Part shown: positions 32,723-44,488 of the stretch, in pieces
How positions within the stretch are numbered: position 1 is the stretch's first letter
Layout of the letters: each line of letters begins with the position of its first letter
Assembly: GCA_017506865.1 (NCBI GenBank)
Contig: JAFCMP010000523.1
Span: 248,001 to 312,000, forward strand
Reading direction: 5' to 3'
Length of the DNA: 64,000 bases
Source: Tribonema minus
Lineage: Eukaryota > Sar > Xanthophyceae > Tribonematales > Tribonemataceae
The notes under the pieces: generated by a model
Databases searched by the model: none
What the model saw: the letters and a program-made list of their open reading frames with translations, nothing else
Told to the model about the DNA's origin: nothing
Program-made: the position numbers and the translations under genes

Positions 32723-33721
32723 ATGTCGCTGAGCCACCGCCCACAGGACCGCTTCAGGACTGGATTCGACAGGCTGCTGCAGGTAAGCGTAAGCATGTGT
32801 GCACGACGGATGTAAGTGGATCTTGGGCTCGTCTGGCAGCTGCAGCCTGGGTAGCATCGAGCCTGATGCAGCATCCGGCAGGTACCCTGTTTTTGATGAC
32901 GACTCATTCGTTCCTGCAGCACCAGCAGCTCACAATGATTGCGCTACCGCTCCTCGCCTTTGCAGGACTTCGAGAACGACTTCCTGTTCCCGACGGCCGC
33001 CCTCAATTCCCTCCCTCTTGGCGGCAGCATGGTCACTCACCGGGGCATCGGAGGCCTGCTCAGGACCGACCTGAAGGACACCGAGACCGCCTTTGAGATG
33101 AAGGTGGACATGCCAGGTGTCAGCAAGGAGGAGATCAACATCAACGTAGACGACAGCAACAACTCCATCACCATCACAACGGAGAGGAAGGAGGAGAAGA
33201 AGGAGGAGACTGATGGCGGCTGGCTGGTCAGGGAGAGGACCTTCGGCAAGGCGCAGCGCACCCAGGTCCTGCCGCAGACGGCCGACCTCAGCAAGGCCCA
33301 GGTGGAGCTCAAGGTGGGTAGCCTTGTAGTTCACTGTTTGCTGTTGTCCCTGTTGTCTTTTCCATGGTAATAAGGTTGTGTTGCGACTTCTGGCCTCATG
33401 CTTTCATATGCTCCCATCCTTACTTGCTTACCCGTTGGCCCGCGCTTGCAGCTGCTTGCGTTCGATAGGTGCACCACTGGCGTCTGGAGTCGAATACTTA
33501 TCAAGTAGGCAACTTGAATGCAGATGCTACTCTGTGGTGCCCTGGTGCTGACATAACGTGTAGCTCTTTCTTGGCAGTTTATTTTGCATCGTGCACCTAA
33601 TGGTAACCCGAACCCTACACCGTCTGCGCTCATTTTTTGCTTGCTGCTGCAGGATGGCACCCTTCACTTCACTGTGCCCAAGCGGGAGGTCCCAGGCAGC
33701 CGGATGCTCACCATCAAGTGA
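32723..33721 (+). CDS. Small heat-shock protein (HSP20/alpha-crystallin), copy 1
   Basis: Three exons (32723-32782, 32966-33313, 33653-33721; 60, 348 and 69 nt) encode 158 aa. Small heat-shock proteins hold unfolding proteins in an ATP-independent way. The start is MSLSHRPQDRFRTGFDRLLQ, followed by a short N-terminal arm (DFENDFLFPTAAL). The alpha-crystallin domain runs from FEMKVDMPGVSKEEININV through SITITTERKEEKKEE to DGTLHFTVPKREVPGS, the consensus I motif reading GTL instead of the usual GVL. It ends directly after MLTIK, so the C-terminal I-x-I extension that helps assembly in many relatives is absent. Copies 2 and 3 have identical exon lengths. A TGTAA at 33843-33847 is a plausible poly(A) signal. 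Confidence 0.93.
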
Positions 33722-34790
33722 AACAGATCGTACAGCGAGCTTGGGTATTTGTGATGTAGTGTTCACTGTGTTCTGTACGGGGATGCATCTCTTCGGGACC
33801 TTGGAGCCCATGAACCTGTAGTGACAGTAGTAGTGTAGAAAATGTAAACATGTAGTACTATAGCCTACAGCCTGAGGTTGAAGCACTGCATCAGGAGACC
33901 TGTTAAAATAGGTAATGCCGGCTGTTCCTGCGTTTGCCGAGGCACCGCTTGAACACTTACACTTCAGTTCAGCAGTGCCCGCATCCTCTAAATACAAGCG
34001 TACACCATGGCCCATGCCCGCCACGTGAGAGTCAATTTTGTCACTGTGCCTGTGCCTTTGCATCATTTTGTCCTTGTGCCTGTGCTCCCATTGCAAGAAC
34101 TGTTGTTTTTGTACTGTGAAAGTTGCTGTTGGTAGTGCCAGGTGCACCAGTAAACACCTTGGGTACTAAAGTATGCGAAAGTCGCGATGGCAAGCACCCG
34201 CTGCATTTTGCGAAATGTCCACGACTTAGGTCATGGGAGCTGGTTGTAATATCACTGGTGCAGCCCGTGTGAAGTTGTACCGATGCTGCCATTTGATGCA
34301 TCGGCGTCATAAGTGGCGCCTGCGCATTCGGCATTGGAAGCGTGTTATGGGCCATGGCCGGATGCATGTGCAGTGCGTGCCACGTGTACGCATGTCATGC
34401 ACAAAGAATACAAGCACCTCGCAGCCTGCTGAAACTTTTGTCTCACTGAAACATCACAGCCTGGACCACATATCATGCCATGCCTTTCTGCAACAAATTG
34501 ATATGGTTCAACTGCTGTGGCGGACATGGCTAAACGGCACCTCCCCCTCCACTACATCCTCATCCATCAGCCCGCCCGACTTAGACTCCGCCATATGTGT
34601 CATGTGTTGCAAAAAAGTCCTTGTGGAGCTCTTGACATAACATATACAATTGCAGAAGGTGCTCAAAGAAGGATGCCATGCAAACTGTCGACGGAACTTC
34701 AACTAGTTCAAAACTTCGTTTCGCGCTCTGGGCTACCGATGGGGTTGGTTTGGATTAGCGACTGGAGCGAGGAGGAAGCAGCAATTGGCC
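33722..34790. other. Spacer between sHSP 1 and POLA2
   Basis: No gene found. It holds the sHSP 3' region with the TGTAA at 33843-33847 and, at its far end, the POLA2 promoter. No repeats worth noting. Confidence 0.5.
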
Positions 34791-37700
34791 ATGGCTGCCG
34801 TGTCAAGCACTGAAGTGCTGCAGGCTTTCAAAAGCAGAGTGCAGAAGGCGGAGCTGACCGCCCTGGAATCCCAGCCGGACTTGCTGGAGAGTTGTGTCTC
34901 CCTGTGCACGCGATTTTCATTAAAAGTGGATGACCTGGCAAATGAGTGGGAGGTAAGAGGAAATTTGATGTTAGCAACGTCGTAGTTCCACGCAGTGTCG
35001 GTACCATGCCTTCATGACGAGGCACCAGCTTAGTCTACAGGCACATAATCTTCACCAGCGTGTTGGCAAACTGCCGCTGTGTCCAGTTCCTTATGCACAG
35101 GTTGAGCAAAGCCTCGCTGGTGATAATGTAAACATCACTTGTATCTCAGCAGCGCTGCACAGGCGGCGTTAGCTGACCGTCATAGCTCTCTCTTCCTGCA
35201 CTGCTGGTGAATGACGAGCACACGGACCACGACACCATGACAGACAGATTTCACATATATCTGTACTGTCGAAATTCGGAGCAGCAATGCGGTGCTGCAG
35301 TTTTTGTCATGCACATGTAGATTACGCAAAAAGGTGTCAGCTCTCACTGTGCCTCCCAGCCCGTTGCCACCTGTGCAATGCGAATGCTTAAGCTCCGACG
35401 ATGGATGAGGCACCAGCGATGACCTACCCTCTGTCTGATGCCGCAACCCACCTGCATAGTCAAGGCTGCCTGCTGTATGTTGAAGCTTGACATGCACACC
35501 ACACACTAATCGCCACTCACGATGATCAGACCTGGTTGAACCTATAGTGTATGACCCCCTCTTGGCAATGAAATCCAGTGTGAATGATGAGCAAGTATGC
35601 TGCTAACCAGAAAGTGTCGATGACTCATTCATGTCACAGCCGGAAGGGTTGCTGGCGACACGGTGCCTACCGAAGCGACAGAGCGTTACTGCTGGCGCCT
35701 GAAGCAAGCACAGTGGGAGAGAACATTGCAAACGCAGACTTGGGTCCATCATGCCATGCAGATGCTGGGGATGTTTCGTTCACACAGCAATTTCTGGTTG
35801 CCTTGCAACATCGCTGTCCTCCGAGACCGTCATGCATGCGACAGCCGGCCGACGGCTCCACCATCATCGATGCAGATGGCACTGACCATTTCTGACGGCC
35901 GCCTTTCAGCCGCACACACCACCTCCCTCACGACTCTGACAACAGTCCACGCCGCCGCCGCCGCCCGCATGTACGTATGCGCCCGGCCGCCCGCAGGCCT
36001 ACGCCTGCAACGACCAGGCCGCCAAGCTCTCCTCCGCAGGCCTGGCGCAGCTGACGGCGCTGCTGGCCAAGCGCAGCGCCAGCAGCAGCAGCGCGCGCAA
36101 GCCGCCGCAGCCGTCGTCGGCGCCGCGGCGCCTCGTCACCGCGCGCCCAACGGTCTCGCCGCCGCTGCTTACCAAGGAGAGCGCGGCGCGCGCGCTCGCG
36201 ACCCCCGTCCCCTCGCACCTCAAGCGCCCGCTGCCGGGGCTCATGAGCCCGCCCGGCAGCACTGTGAACAAGGCCGCGCGCACCGGCGCCGGCGGCTTCT
36301 CCAGCCCCGCGCCGTCGTTGTCCGTGCAGCAGACGCCGGTCGCGGCGCGCAGCGGCGGCGGCGGCGGCGGCGGCAGCGCGGGCAGCGCCGGCGCGGCGCA
36401 CATGCCGCAGGCCGCGTACGCGGACCGCGCCAACGCCGGCGCGCGCGTGCTCGAGTACAACCCCTCCAAGCTGATGCACGCGGGCGCCATCGCCGCGGCC
36501 GCCGCCGCCGCGCCGCCGCCGCAGCAGCGGCAGCGCTGCTCCGTGGAGCCGATTTGTGGCGTCGGCGCGGCGGCGCGCTACCGCTACATGTTTGCGCCGC
36601 TGGAGGAGCGCTCGCGCCTGCAGGAGGCGGCGCTGCTCGCCGCGACTGCGGAGCTCGCGCGCGCGCACGCGCTCGGCGAGCTGACCCCCGTCGGCGTCCC
36701 GCGCCAGGAGGAGGTGACGGTCGTCGGGCGCGTCGTCTGCGAGAGCGGCGAGGGGCGCATGGGCCGCGCGAGCGCGCTGCTGGAGGGGTCGTGGCGCGAC
36801 AGCGGCGGCGCGCGCGCGGCGCTGGCGCTGGACGCGCTGCCGTCGTTCGCGCTGTTTCCGGGGCAGGTGAGGCGCCGCTGCGGCGTCTGCGGGTTTGCGT
36901 AGCGGGTTCGGCGAGCTGCCCTCTCGGGCTGGCTCTGGGTGTGTGTGCGGCAGAGGGCACGAGCATCGCATGGGTTGAGTCTATACGCGCAGCACAGCGT
37001 TTTCTGTGGTGCCGCCTCAGCCTCGCGTACTCGCGCAACTTGCGTTCCGCCCGCCTGCGCACCACACCCGCAACTGTCAGAAGTGCCGCAGCTGCCACAA
37101 GCTGCAGCGCTCATCACGGTGTCTCGCTCACATCGCCACTGCTGCCCCGCCCTGTGCGCAATGCCTGCAGATCGTGGCCGCGCGCGGCATCAACAGCGGC
37201 GGCATGCGCATGGCCGTGCGCGGGCTGCTGCCGGGCAGCCCCGCGCCGCCCGCGGCGTCGCCGCCCGCGGCGCTGCTCGCCGCGCAGCGCGACGACGCGC
37301 CCGTCACCGTCGTCGTCGCCGCCGGCCCCTACACGACGGACGACAATCTCGAGTACGAGCCGCTGAACGACCTGCTGGCGCACGTGCAGGAGACGCGGCC
37401 CGACGTCGTGGTCCTCATGGGCCCCTTCGTAGACGCGGAGCACCCGCTGATTGCGGCGGGCGCGGCGGCGCTGCCGGTGCCCGGCGGCGACGGCGGCGGC
37501 GGCGGCGGCGACGCGGCGGAGCCCGTCGACTTTGAGACGCTGTTCCGGCTGCGCGTCTGCGACAAGCTCGAGCGCGTGCTGGCGGACCCCGCGCACCCCA
37601 CGCAGTTTGTGCTCATCCCCTCGACGCGCGACGCGTTCCACGACGCCACGTACCCGCAGCCGCCATTCGCGGACGCCGTCGCCGGCGGCGCGCCGCTCGG

Positions 37701-38244
37701 CATCGGCGAGTACGCGGACGACGCCGTGTACACGCTGGGGCTGCCACGCGACGCGCGCGTCGCGTGCCTGCCGAACCCCGCGGCGTTCGCCGTCGGCGGC
37801 GCTGTCTTCGCCGCAACGAGCGCCGACTCGCTCTTCGACCTGTCATGCGAGGAGGCGGCGGGCGGCGCCGGCGGCGCGCCGCGCCTCGCGCGCCTCGCCG
37901 ACCACCTCCTGCAGCAGCGCTCCTTCTACCCGCTGCGGCCGGCGCGCGCGGGCGTGCCGCTGGACCCGCGCCGCGCCGCCGCGCTCGCGCTCGCGCCGCG
38001 CGGCGCCGCGCCCGACGTGCTGCTGCTGCCCGGCCGGCTCGCGCAGTTCGCGCGCGACGTGCGCGGGTGCGTGTGCGTCAACCCCGGCGCGCTCACGCGC
38101 GGCGGCGGCGGTGGCACGTACGCGGCGCTGGCGCTGCACCCGCTGCCGCGCGCGGAGCTCGAGGCGGCGGCGCGCGACGCGCCCGACATCGCCGTGCCAC
38201 ACGGCGTTGCGCAGCGCACGGCGCTGGAGGTGCGCAGAATATAG
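34791..38244 (+). CDS. POLA2: DNA polymerase alpha subunit B
   Basis: Three exons in phase 0 (34791-34952, 35997-36866, 37171-38244) give 701 aa; human POLA2 is about 600. The subunit tethers the polymerase alpha-primase complex at replication origins and is needed for primer synthesis. The small N-terminal domain is in exon 1 (LLESCVSLCTRFSLKVDDLANEWE). A Pro/Ser/Ala-rich linker follows (to about residue 170), then the OB-fold region (ARYRYMFAPLEERSRLQEAA, VTVVGRVVCES). The inactive calcineurin-like phosphoesterase domain fills exon 3 (INSGGMRMAVRGLLP, DVVVLMGPFVDAEHPLI, QFVLIPSTRDAFHD, ACLPNPAAF, CVCVNPGALTRG). The extra length is Ala/Gly insertions. The start has a good context (GGCCATGG). 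The protein ends ALEVRRI, like relatives. A short exon in the 1-kb first intron cannot be excluded. Confidence 0.93.
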
Positions 38245-40522
38245 GGGGGGGGGGGGGGGGCGTGCAGTGCAGAGCGTGCAGGAGTGTGCGGGGTGAGCAA
38301 GGGCTGCGGCGGCCGCATAGAGGCGCGGCCGCGTCTGCACGGTCGCTTGCGCGGGAGCGATGCGCGCGCCATGGCCGGAGCATATGAGGCTGACTCAGAT
38401 GCTGGGTTTGCCGCTGCTGCAACGTAGACCGTGTCGCCGCCGCGTCTGCACGGTCGCTTGCGCAGGATCGATGTGCAGGCCATGACGGAGCATACAAGGT
38501 TGACTTGGATGCTGGGTTTGCCGCTGCTGCTGCGTAGACATCGCGGCAGCATAAACGGGGGCCGGCAGCAGCGGGCAGGCAGGCGCGAAGGCGCGGCGCT
38601 CCCCAGTGGCAGCGGTCGCAAGTATCCGGTGCTGCTTGCGACCAGGGCATCGTAGCACACAACTGTTTTCTGTTGTCATATTCCTCGTAGCACCTCTGTA
38701 AGGCTGTCGCCTCTTGCTGATGTGAATAAAACAATGGTTCCTCTTTGTGTCTGCTGCTGTGTCAACCATCACGCTTCACATGGAATACAATTCATTACTT
38801 TTCTGAGTCGATGCAGGGCTTCGATGCTGTGACAGCCACAGCGCGCAGCCAAGTAGTGGTCACTTCTTGCACTGCAGCACCAATTATCAGTTGCTCCTGG
38901 CGAGCGGAGGGTATGGCAGAGTCTGTTGCATATGTGTCTGCTTGCAGTCCTTTGTCTGCTTGCAGTGCTTGGAGCGCTTGCTGCACACTTTGCGGATTCA
39001 CAAACATACTTGCAACTGATACTTCGAGGACTTGGAGTAGAAATACATGATGGCGTATCATGCGAGATTGCCCAGTGGAAGGGATGGGGGGGTGGTAAGT
39101 GATGAGCAGGAGCAGCTGATGAGCAGGAGCAACCGGGGCTGCTTAGTTTCAGCGGTCAGGGATAGTATTAGGGTTAGTAATGTACGCCGCATGATGCGCG
39201 CTCTTCAAGCAGTGCCGCTTTGCGCGTGCAAGCGAGTAGCGGCACGGTGGACGTCAAAGCACTTTAGGTGACAGCTGAGTACAAATCTGGTGGGTGCAAC
39301 GGTTAACTTGAAGAGTCTTGCCACCAATCGTCTCGATGTAGATGGCAGTGATCAGCTAGCACTGCCGCATCATGTTCTTGATCAAATGATCAAAGACCTG
39401 GTGGCGTGAGCTATGATCCATGGCACCGTGCAGCTGCAGATCTCTTGCAACCACTCACAGGCACTTGCTGGGTCCCGGTAGAAGCTGGGTGTGTGTCAAC
39501 AGCATCATGAGGCTGGCGCAGCCCAGTTTTGACAACGCTGAGCATACTTAAGTGTGCTGCTTACTACTGTTCTCAATATTGTGCCAGTGCAGCATTGCAG
39601 CAGCAGAGAGTAGCATGCAGCACAGTGCTCGCGGCCAAACATCACCCATCAAAGTTTCCAATTGCGCATTGACATTTAACATGCATCTCCTTCACCTGGT
39701 GGACTACCCAGGTGCTAATTTCTGGTCACAATGCAACGTTTCGACCATGTAGCGCTCTGCGGGTCACTGACGATTGCCAATCACGCCATGTGTACTACTA
39801 GGTATTCTGTTCATTCTTTCTCAGGTAGGAGGGGCAGAGCGTGATGCTTTCGTGTCCATCGTAGCTGTGCTGCACAACGGTAACTGGGCCAACAACACAA
39901 CAAGCGATGCAACATGTTTGTAGGCTACAGGCGTCACCAACATATACAAATGGCAGGCGATCAGCAGTCCAAAAATGACAAGCCTAGGTGCGCGGCGCAG
40001 GCAATGACGTCAGGTGATCATGAAACACACGGAAGCAGCAGTCATGACCTAGGCAACCAGGCAACCTGACAAGCACGCAAAAGACGGAACCACAGTCATT
40101 GATGGGATTGCGCACTTTATTATTTCTGTGTGCCTGCAGTCCTGACCTCCCACAAATGTGAAGGTGGAGTACGCCTGCACTACAAGACATGACAAACTCT
40201 ACGGCGCCGTTTGCGGCTCGCCCACCAGGGTATGTACTTCAAGTGCAATTGTCACTAAGGTATACCACGTGTGGCAGCTGATGGTGCTCGAGTCCATGTG
40301 CAATGCACTTCAGCCGAGCCCGAACCGCATGCACGCCATGGCGGCACAGCACTGAGTGACAATTATATGCTACATGTACTACTGTATGTTACACCTGATA
40401 TTACGTGCAGACTGCTGCAGCCGCCCCTACCGTGTTTGATCATGCGTCTTCGATTAGTGCAGCTCCAGTTGTGACGGTGTCGCGCGTTTACTTGATGTTG
40501 AAGTTGTGACGGTGTCGTGCGT
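38245..40522. other. Spacer between POLA2 and sHSP 2
   Basis: Starts with a G run (38246-38260) directly after the POLA2 stop and a tandem repeat at about 38320-38560. A TGTAA at 38697-38701 is a candidate POLA2 poly(A) signal; one on the minus strand (TTACA at 40389-40393) fits sHSP 2. The rest shows no supported gene. DNA from about 40200 on is related to that at 42910-43080 and belongs to the sHSP duplication. Confidence 0.55.
38320..38560. repeat. Tandem repeat, about 103-112 bp, two copies
   Basis: The unit begins GCGTCTGCACGGTCGCTTGC (about 38330 and 38442) and ends with GATGCTGGGTTTGCCGCTGC before GTAGAC. Differences are single bases. It lies in the POLA2 3' flank, probably within its 3' UTR if the TGTAA at 38697 is used. 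Confidence 0.85.
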
Positions 40523-40535
40523 TTACTTGATGCTG
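40467..40535 (-). repeat. Duplicated 3' end of sHSP 2 (stop-codon region)
   Basis: GTTGTGACGGTGTCG(C/T)GCG plus TTTACTTGATG occurs twice, 34 bp apart (40469-40498, 40503-40532). The second copy overlaps the last codons and the TAA of sHSP 2; the first lies in its 3' UTR. Confidence 0.9.
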
Positions 40536-41569
40536 AGCGTGCGGCTGCCCGGCACCTCCCTCTTGGGCACGGTGAAGTGGAGCGTCCCGTCCTGCAGCGA
40601 CAGTAGCACGAATGCACATGATGAGTTAGAGGTGATGTGCCGCATGTGCTGGTGCAGGGTGCCAGTCACGCATGCGCTGTTCCATTGATGCTTACACTGC
40701 CAGGCAGCCGTGAAGCATTAAGTTTGACCTGTTGCATGCGTCAACAAGCACAATCATGTCGGCAGGTGCTTTCAGAATTGTGCAGGGCGTGCAGGGCTGT
40801 GTCATGGACATGCTGCCATCGCACCGGCTACATGGCACTGCAGATGCACCGTGTAACTGACAACTTAAAAGGCAGAAACCCAGCAACACAATGCACACAG
40901 CTTATACGGTCATGTCCACAACGTGTTGTAATGCAATCCAAAAGCTCACTGTGAAGTGTTCCCACCTTGAGCTCCACCTGGGCCTTGCTGAGGTCGGCTG
41001 TCTGCGGCAGGACCTGGGTGCGCTGCGCCTTGCCAAACGTCCTCTCCCTGACCAGCCAGCCGCCCTCGGTCTCCTCCTTCTTCTCCTCCTTCCTCTCCGT
41101 TGTGATGGTGATGGAGTTGTTGCTTTCATCTACGTTGATGTTGATCTCCTCCTTGCTGACACCCGGCATATCCACCTTCATCTCGAAGGCGGTCTCGGTG
41201 TCCTGCAGGTCAGTCCTGAGCAGGCCTCCGATGCCTCGGTGGATGTTCATGCTGCCGCCAAGAGGGAAGGCAGTGAGGGCGGCCGTCGGGAACAGGAAGT
41301 CGTTCTCGAAGTCCTGTAAAAGGCGAGGAGCGGTAGAGCGCACGGCGTGAGCTGCAGTTGCCGCGAAAAACGAGCAACATGCTTCGCCTCTCACAACCAC
41401 ACATACTTGATGGATGCTGCGTCAGGCTCGATGCTACCCAGGCTGCAGTTGCCAGACGAGCCCAAGATCCACTAAAAACCATCGTACAACGCGGGGCACG
41501 CGTGCTTACCTGCAGCAGCCTGTCGAATCCAGTCCTGAAGCGGTCCTGTGGGCGGTGGCTCAGCGACAT
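40523..41569 (-). CDS. Small heat-shock protein (HSP20/alpha-crystallin), copy 2
   Basis: Exons 41569-41510, 41313-40966 and 40591-40523 (60, 348, 69 nt) encode 158 aa nearly identical to copies 1 and 3. Differences include MNIHRGIGG, LQDTETAFE and EETEGGWLV. The third exon ends SRTLSIK. It is a chaperone of the HSP20 family with a complete alpha-crystallin domain (PGVSKEEININVDESNNSIT, VPKREVPGS). It lies in direct tandem with copy 3, about 2.6 kb away, and shares with it the promoter, introns' ends and 3' flank, so the pair arose by segmental duplication. Its promoter carries paired heat-shock elements. Confidence 0.93.
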
Positions 41570-41910
41570 GATGAGAGTAGCTTGAGCTGAGTAATATGTA
41601 GCTGTCTTCTGCTTGTCGTTGGTTGTGTTGAGAGTGACGAGGACACACTCGCCCCCGCTTCAGCGATCCGGAGCAACGGCGAGTTCTCGAACACCGGCCC
41701 AGTTCTGGAACAAGGATCGCGCCCAGGAGAGTTCTCAACGGTTTGTAACCGCCTTTTGTCTGCGGAGAGGAGGAAGCCTTGCGGAACACAGGCACTAGAG
41801 TAGGAGGTGCGATGGGTGTAGGTGTCGGGACACGGTGGAGGCAGCAACAACTCCAGCCATTCACGGAGTGTCGGCATCTGTTCTGAGCAGTCTTACAGCA
41901 AACTCGCATC
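41570..41910 (-). promoter_or_regulatory. sHSP 2 promoter with paired heat-shock elements
   Basis: TTCTCGAA (41684-41691) and TTCTGGAA (41703-41710) are spaced 19 bp apart, as in the other two copies. The flanking GATCGCGCCC block and CTCAACGGTTTG are shared with copy 3. I see no clear TATA box. Confidence 0.75.
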
Positions 41911-42045
41911 ATGTCAGCTTCAGTAGAAACACACAAGTCCCCTGAGCAGGCATCGACAGCTGATGGTGGCCTCAGAGAATCAGATGACAGCTGGAACTGC
42001 GAAAACCAGAACAGTTCGACGGTGTGCCTTAGTTTCATTTCCTGA
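41911..42045 (+). pseudogene. Truncated copy of the 5' end of the PH-ankyrin-WW gene
   Basis: An ATG here opens MSASVETHKSPEQASTADGG, which matches the start of the gene at 44489 (MSAAVERHTNPEQAATANG) for about 20 codons. It then diverges and stops after 44 codons. The fragment was carried along when the sHSP with its divergent promoter was duplicated. It could still be transcribed from the heat-shock side of the promoter. Confidence 0.85.
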
Positions 42046-43149
42046 GGGCGTTCACTTCTTATTTGTGAGTGCATGCACATGTGCCTTCAAGCACTTCAGT
42101 TGGTCAAAGAAGGGGCCATCAGCAAATCTCCTGGCATGTGGGCTGTCACTGTGTGATTGAAGCTGCTGTATGAGCAGCCAATAACACAGCAGTAGCGGTG
42201 GTGCTGATGAGCGGAGCGATCCGAAAGAGCGAAAGTGATAGCTGGCGCAGCCTGAGCACCTGGGCCTTGGCTTTCGGGTCAGCTCGCACTGCCTTGGGGA
42301 TATCAAATGTAACCGTTACTGCACTATTTCAAATACTTGCTTCACATCTACACATCAGCAACCACACACAATACAGCAACACCATTGCAACAACTTGAAC
42401 CGGGCGGTCACAAGATCTGCTGCTTGGTTAGATGGGAGAGTGCGATGGATCATTTTTTGAGCATCAATGCCACCGATTTGCACAAACTCACTAGAATAGC
42501 AGCAGAAGGATTTGATCATGTTAGACTCAAAACGTCCCAGCAGGTGTTGATGCAGACGATTGCGAGTGAACACACGAACATCAACAGGATGTGCTCAGTT
42601 GCATGCGGTCGGCGAATGACATACTTCGACATCATGACGACAACATCACCAATGATTGTGCGCAGTAAGGTGGTGTTGCGAGCATCACCACAAAATAACA
42701 ATCACAATGGCCAACATATGTACATGAAACTTTAATGGCAGCCATGCACGCCTATGTGCTGACGCAGCTGACGAAAATATACCACAAACAAGCAGGCACA
42801 AGAAAAACACCACTGTCACTGAAATGTGCTCCATCTATTATGTATTGAGTGCCTGGGGTGCTCCCGTCTCTCAAAACGGAGACAGGATGTGATACAGTAG
42901 GCAGAGAGAGAGAGAGCCGTTTGCGGCTTACGAAGAAAACTCACTATGACTACAGCGTACCGGGACCAACAGCTGCTGATGTTACCAAGGTCCACACGCA
43001 GCGCACTTCAGTCGAGCGTGGCCCGCGTGCGTGGCACGTCATGGCAACACAGCACGAACTGGCATTTGTTGACTATTTCAGGCACTATGGTACACTGAAC
43101 ATGCTTGCAGATTGATGCAACAAATTCCTATCCTGCCGGTGCCATGTGT
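42046..43149. other. Spacer between truncated 5' fragment and sHSP 3
   Basis: No supported gene. AT-richer than the flanks. 42910-43080 is related to the 3' flank of sHSP 2 (shared GCCGTTTGCGGCT and CACTTCAG(T/C)CGAGC), marking the duplication border somewhere around 42.1-42.9 kb. Confidence 0.55.
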
Positions 43150-44125
43150 TCACTTGATGCTGAGGGTGCGGCTCCCGGGCACCTCCCTCTTGGGCACGGT
43201 GAAGTGGAGGGTTCCATCCTGCAGTGACAGCAGAGCGTGTGCACAAGATGGATGTGTGAGAAGTGACGCGTTTGCCAGTGCACGGTACCAGCCCGCAAAA
43301 ACAGCGGTGCTGAGCATTGCAGAAGATTATGCATTGTTACTGCCACCTCGCATCGCATGCACTGTTACTTGTTCTATTGGCTCTGCTGACGACATGACCA
43401 GACAACAAGCCAGCGACATGCTGATATGTGAACACATGTCAAACAATAGAGGTGAGCAAACATTCTACTACACAGTTGAGTCCACAGCATGATGCAATGC
43501 AGTCCAAAAGCTCAGTGTTGTCCATACCCACCTTCAGCTCCACTTGGGCCCTGCTGAGGTCGGCTGTCTGTGGCAGGACCTGGGTGCGCTGTGCCTTGCC
43601 AAAGGTCCTCTCCCTGACCAGCCAGCCGCCATCAGTCTCCTCCTTCTTCTCCTCCTTCCTCTCCGTTGTGATGGTGATGGAGTTGTTGCTTTCGTCTACG
43701 TTGATGTTGATCTCCTCCTTGCTGACACCTGGCATGTCCACCTTCATCTCGAAGGCGGTCTCGGTGTCCTTCAGGTCGGTCCTGAGCAGGCCTCCGGTGC
43801 CCCGGTGAGTAACCATGCTGCCGCCAAGCGGGAAGGCAGTGAGGGCGGCCGTCGGGAACAGGAAGTCGTTCTCGAAGTCCTGCAAGGCGAGGAGCGGCGG
43901 TAGGCATCGTCGTGAGCTCCAGTTGCTGCAGGAACGAATGAGTCGCCATCAATAACAGGATACCTGCCGGATGCTGCAGCAGGCTCGATGCTACCCAGGT
44001 TGCAGCTGCCAGACGAGCCCTAGATCCACTTACATCCGTCGTGCAGCACACATGCTTACGCTTACCTGCAGCAGCCTGTCGAATCCAGTCCTGAAGCGGT
44101 CCTGCGGGCGGTGGCTCAGCGACAT
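43150..44125 (-). CDS. Small heat-shock protein (HSP20/alpha-crystallin), copy 3
   Basis: Exons 44125-44066, 43879-43532 and 43218-43150 (60, 348, 69 nt) encode 158 aa, start MSLSHRPQDRFRTGFDRLLQ. The arm reads SMVTHRGTGGLLRTDLKD. The alpha-crystallin core is as in the other copies, and the end is SRTLSIK. It is divergent from the large PH-ankyrin-WW gene (44489), with 363 bp between start codons. It is an ATP-independent holdase by family; compartment is not evident, as no targeting peptide is seen. Confidence 0.93.
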
Positions 44126-44488
44126 GATGAGAGTAGCTTGATTTGAGTAGGATGTACCTGTCTTCTGCTTGTCGTTAATTGTGTTGAGAGTGACGAGGCC
44201 CCTGCATCGCCGCCAAGCTTCACGATCAGGAGCAACGGCGAATTTCTGGAATACCGGCCAAGTTCTGGAACAGAGGATCGCGCCCGGGAGTGTTCTCAAC
44301 GGTTTGTAACCGCCTGTCTGAGAAGTGTGTGTGAAGCCTTGAGTAGAGGAGGAAGCTTTGCGGAACACGGGCACTAAGTAGAGAGTGCGATGGATGCGGC
44401 TCTCGGGAGGCGGTGGCGGCAGCAACAGCTCCAGTCATTCACGGAATGTCGGCATCTGTTCTGAGCAGTCAGACAGCAAACTCGCATC
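44126..44488. promoter_or_regulatory. Divergent promoter of sHSP 3 and PH-ankyrin-WW gene with heat-shock elements
   Basis: TTCTGGAA occurs at 44244-44251 and 44263-44270, 19 bp apart. The shared spacer means the + strand gene may also respond to heat; this is inference. The block is closely related to 41570-41910 and to the sequence before sHSP 1. Confidence 0.75.

Noticed and set aside
35663-37366. 567-codon open frame on the + strand
   Set aside because: It is an Arg/Ala-rich shadow of POLA2 in another frame; the POLA2 frame has clear family motifs and matching splice sites.
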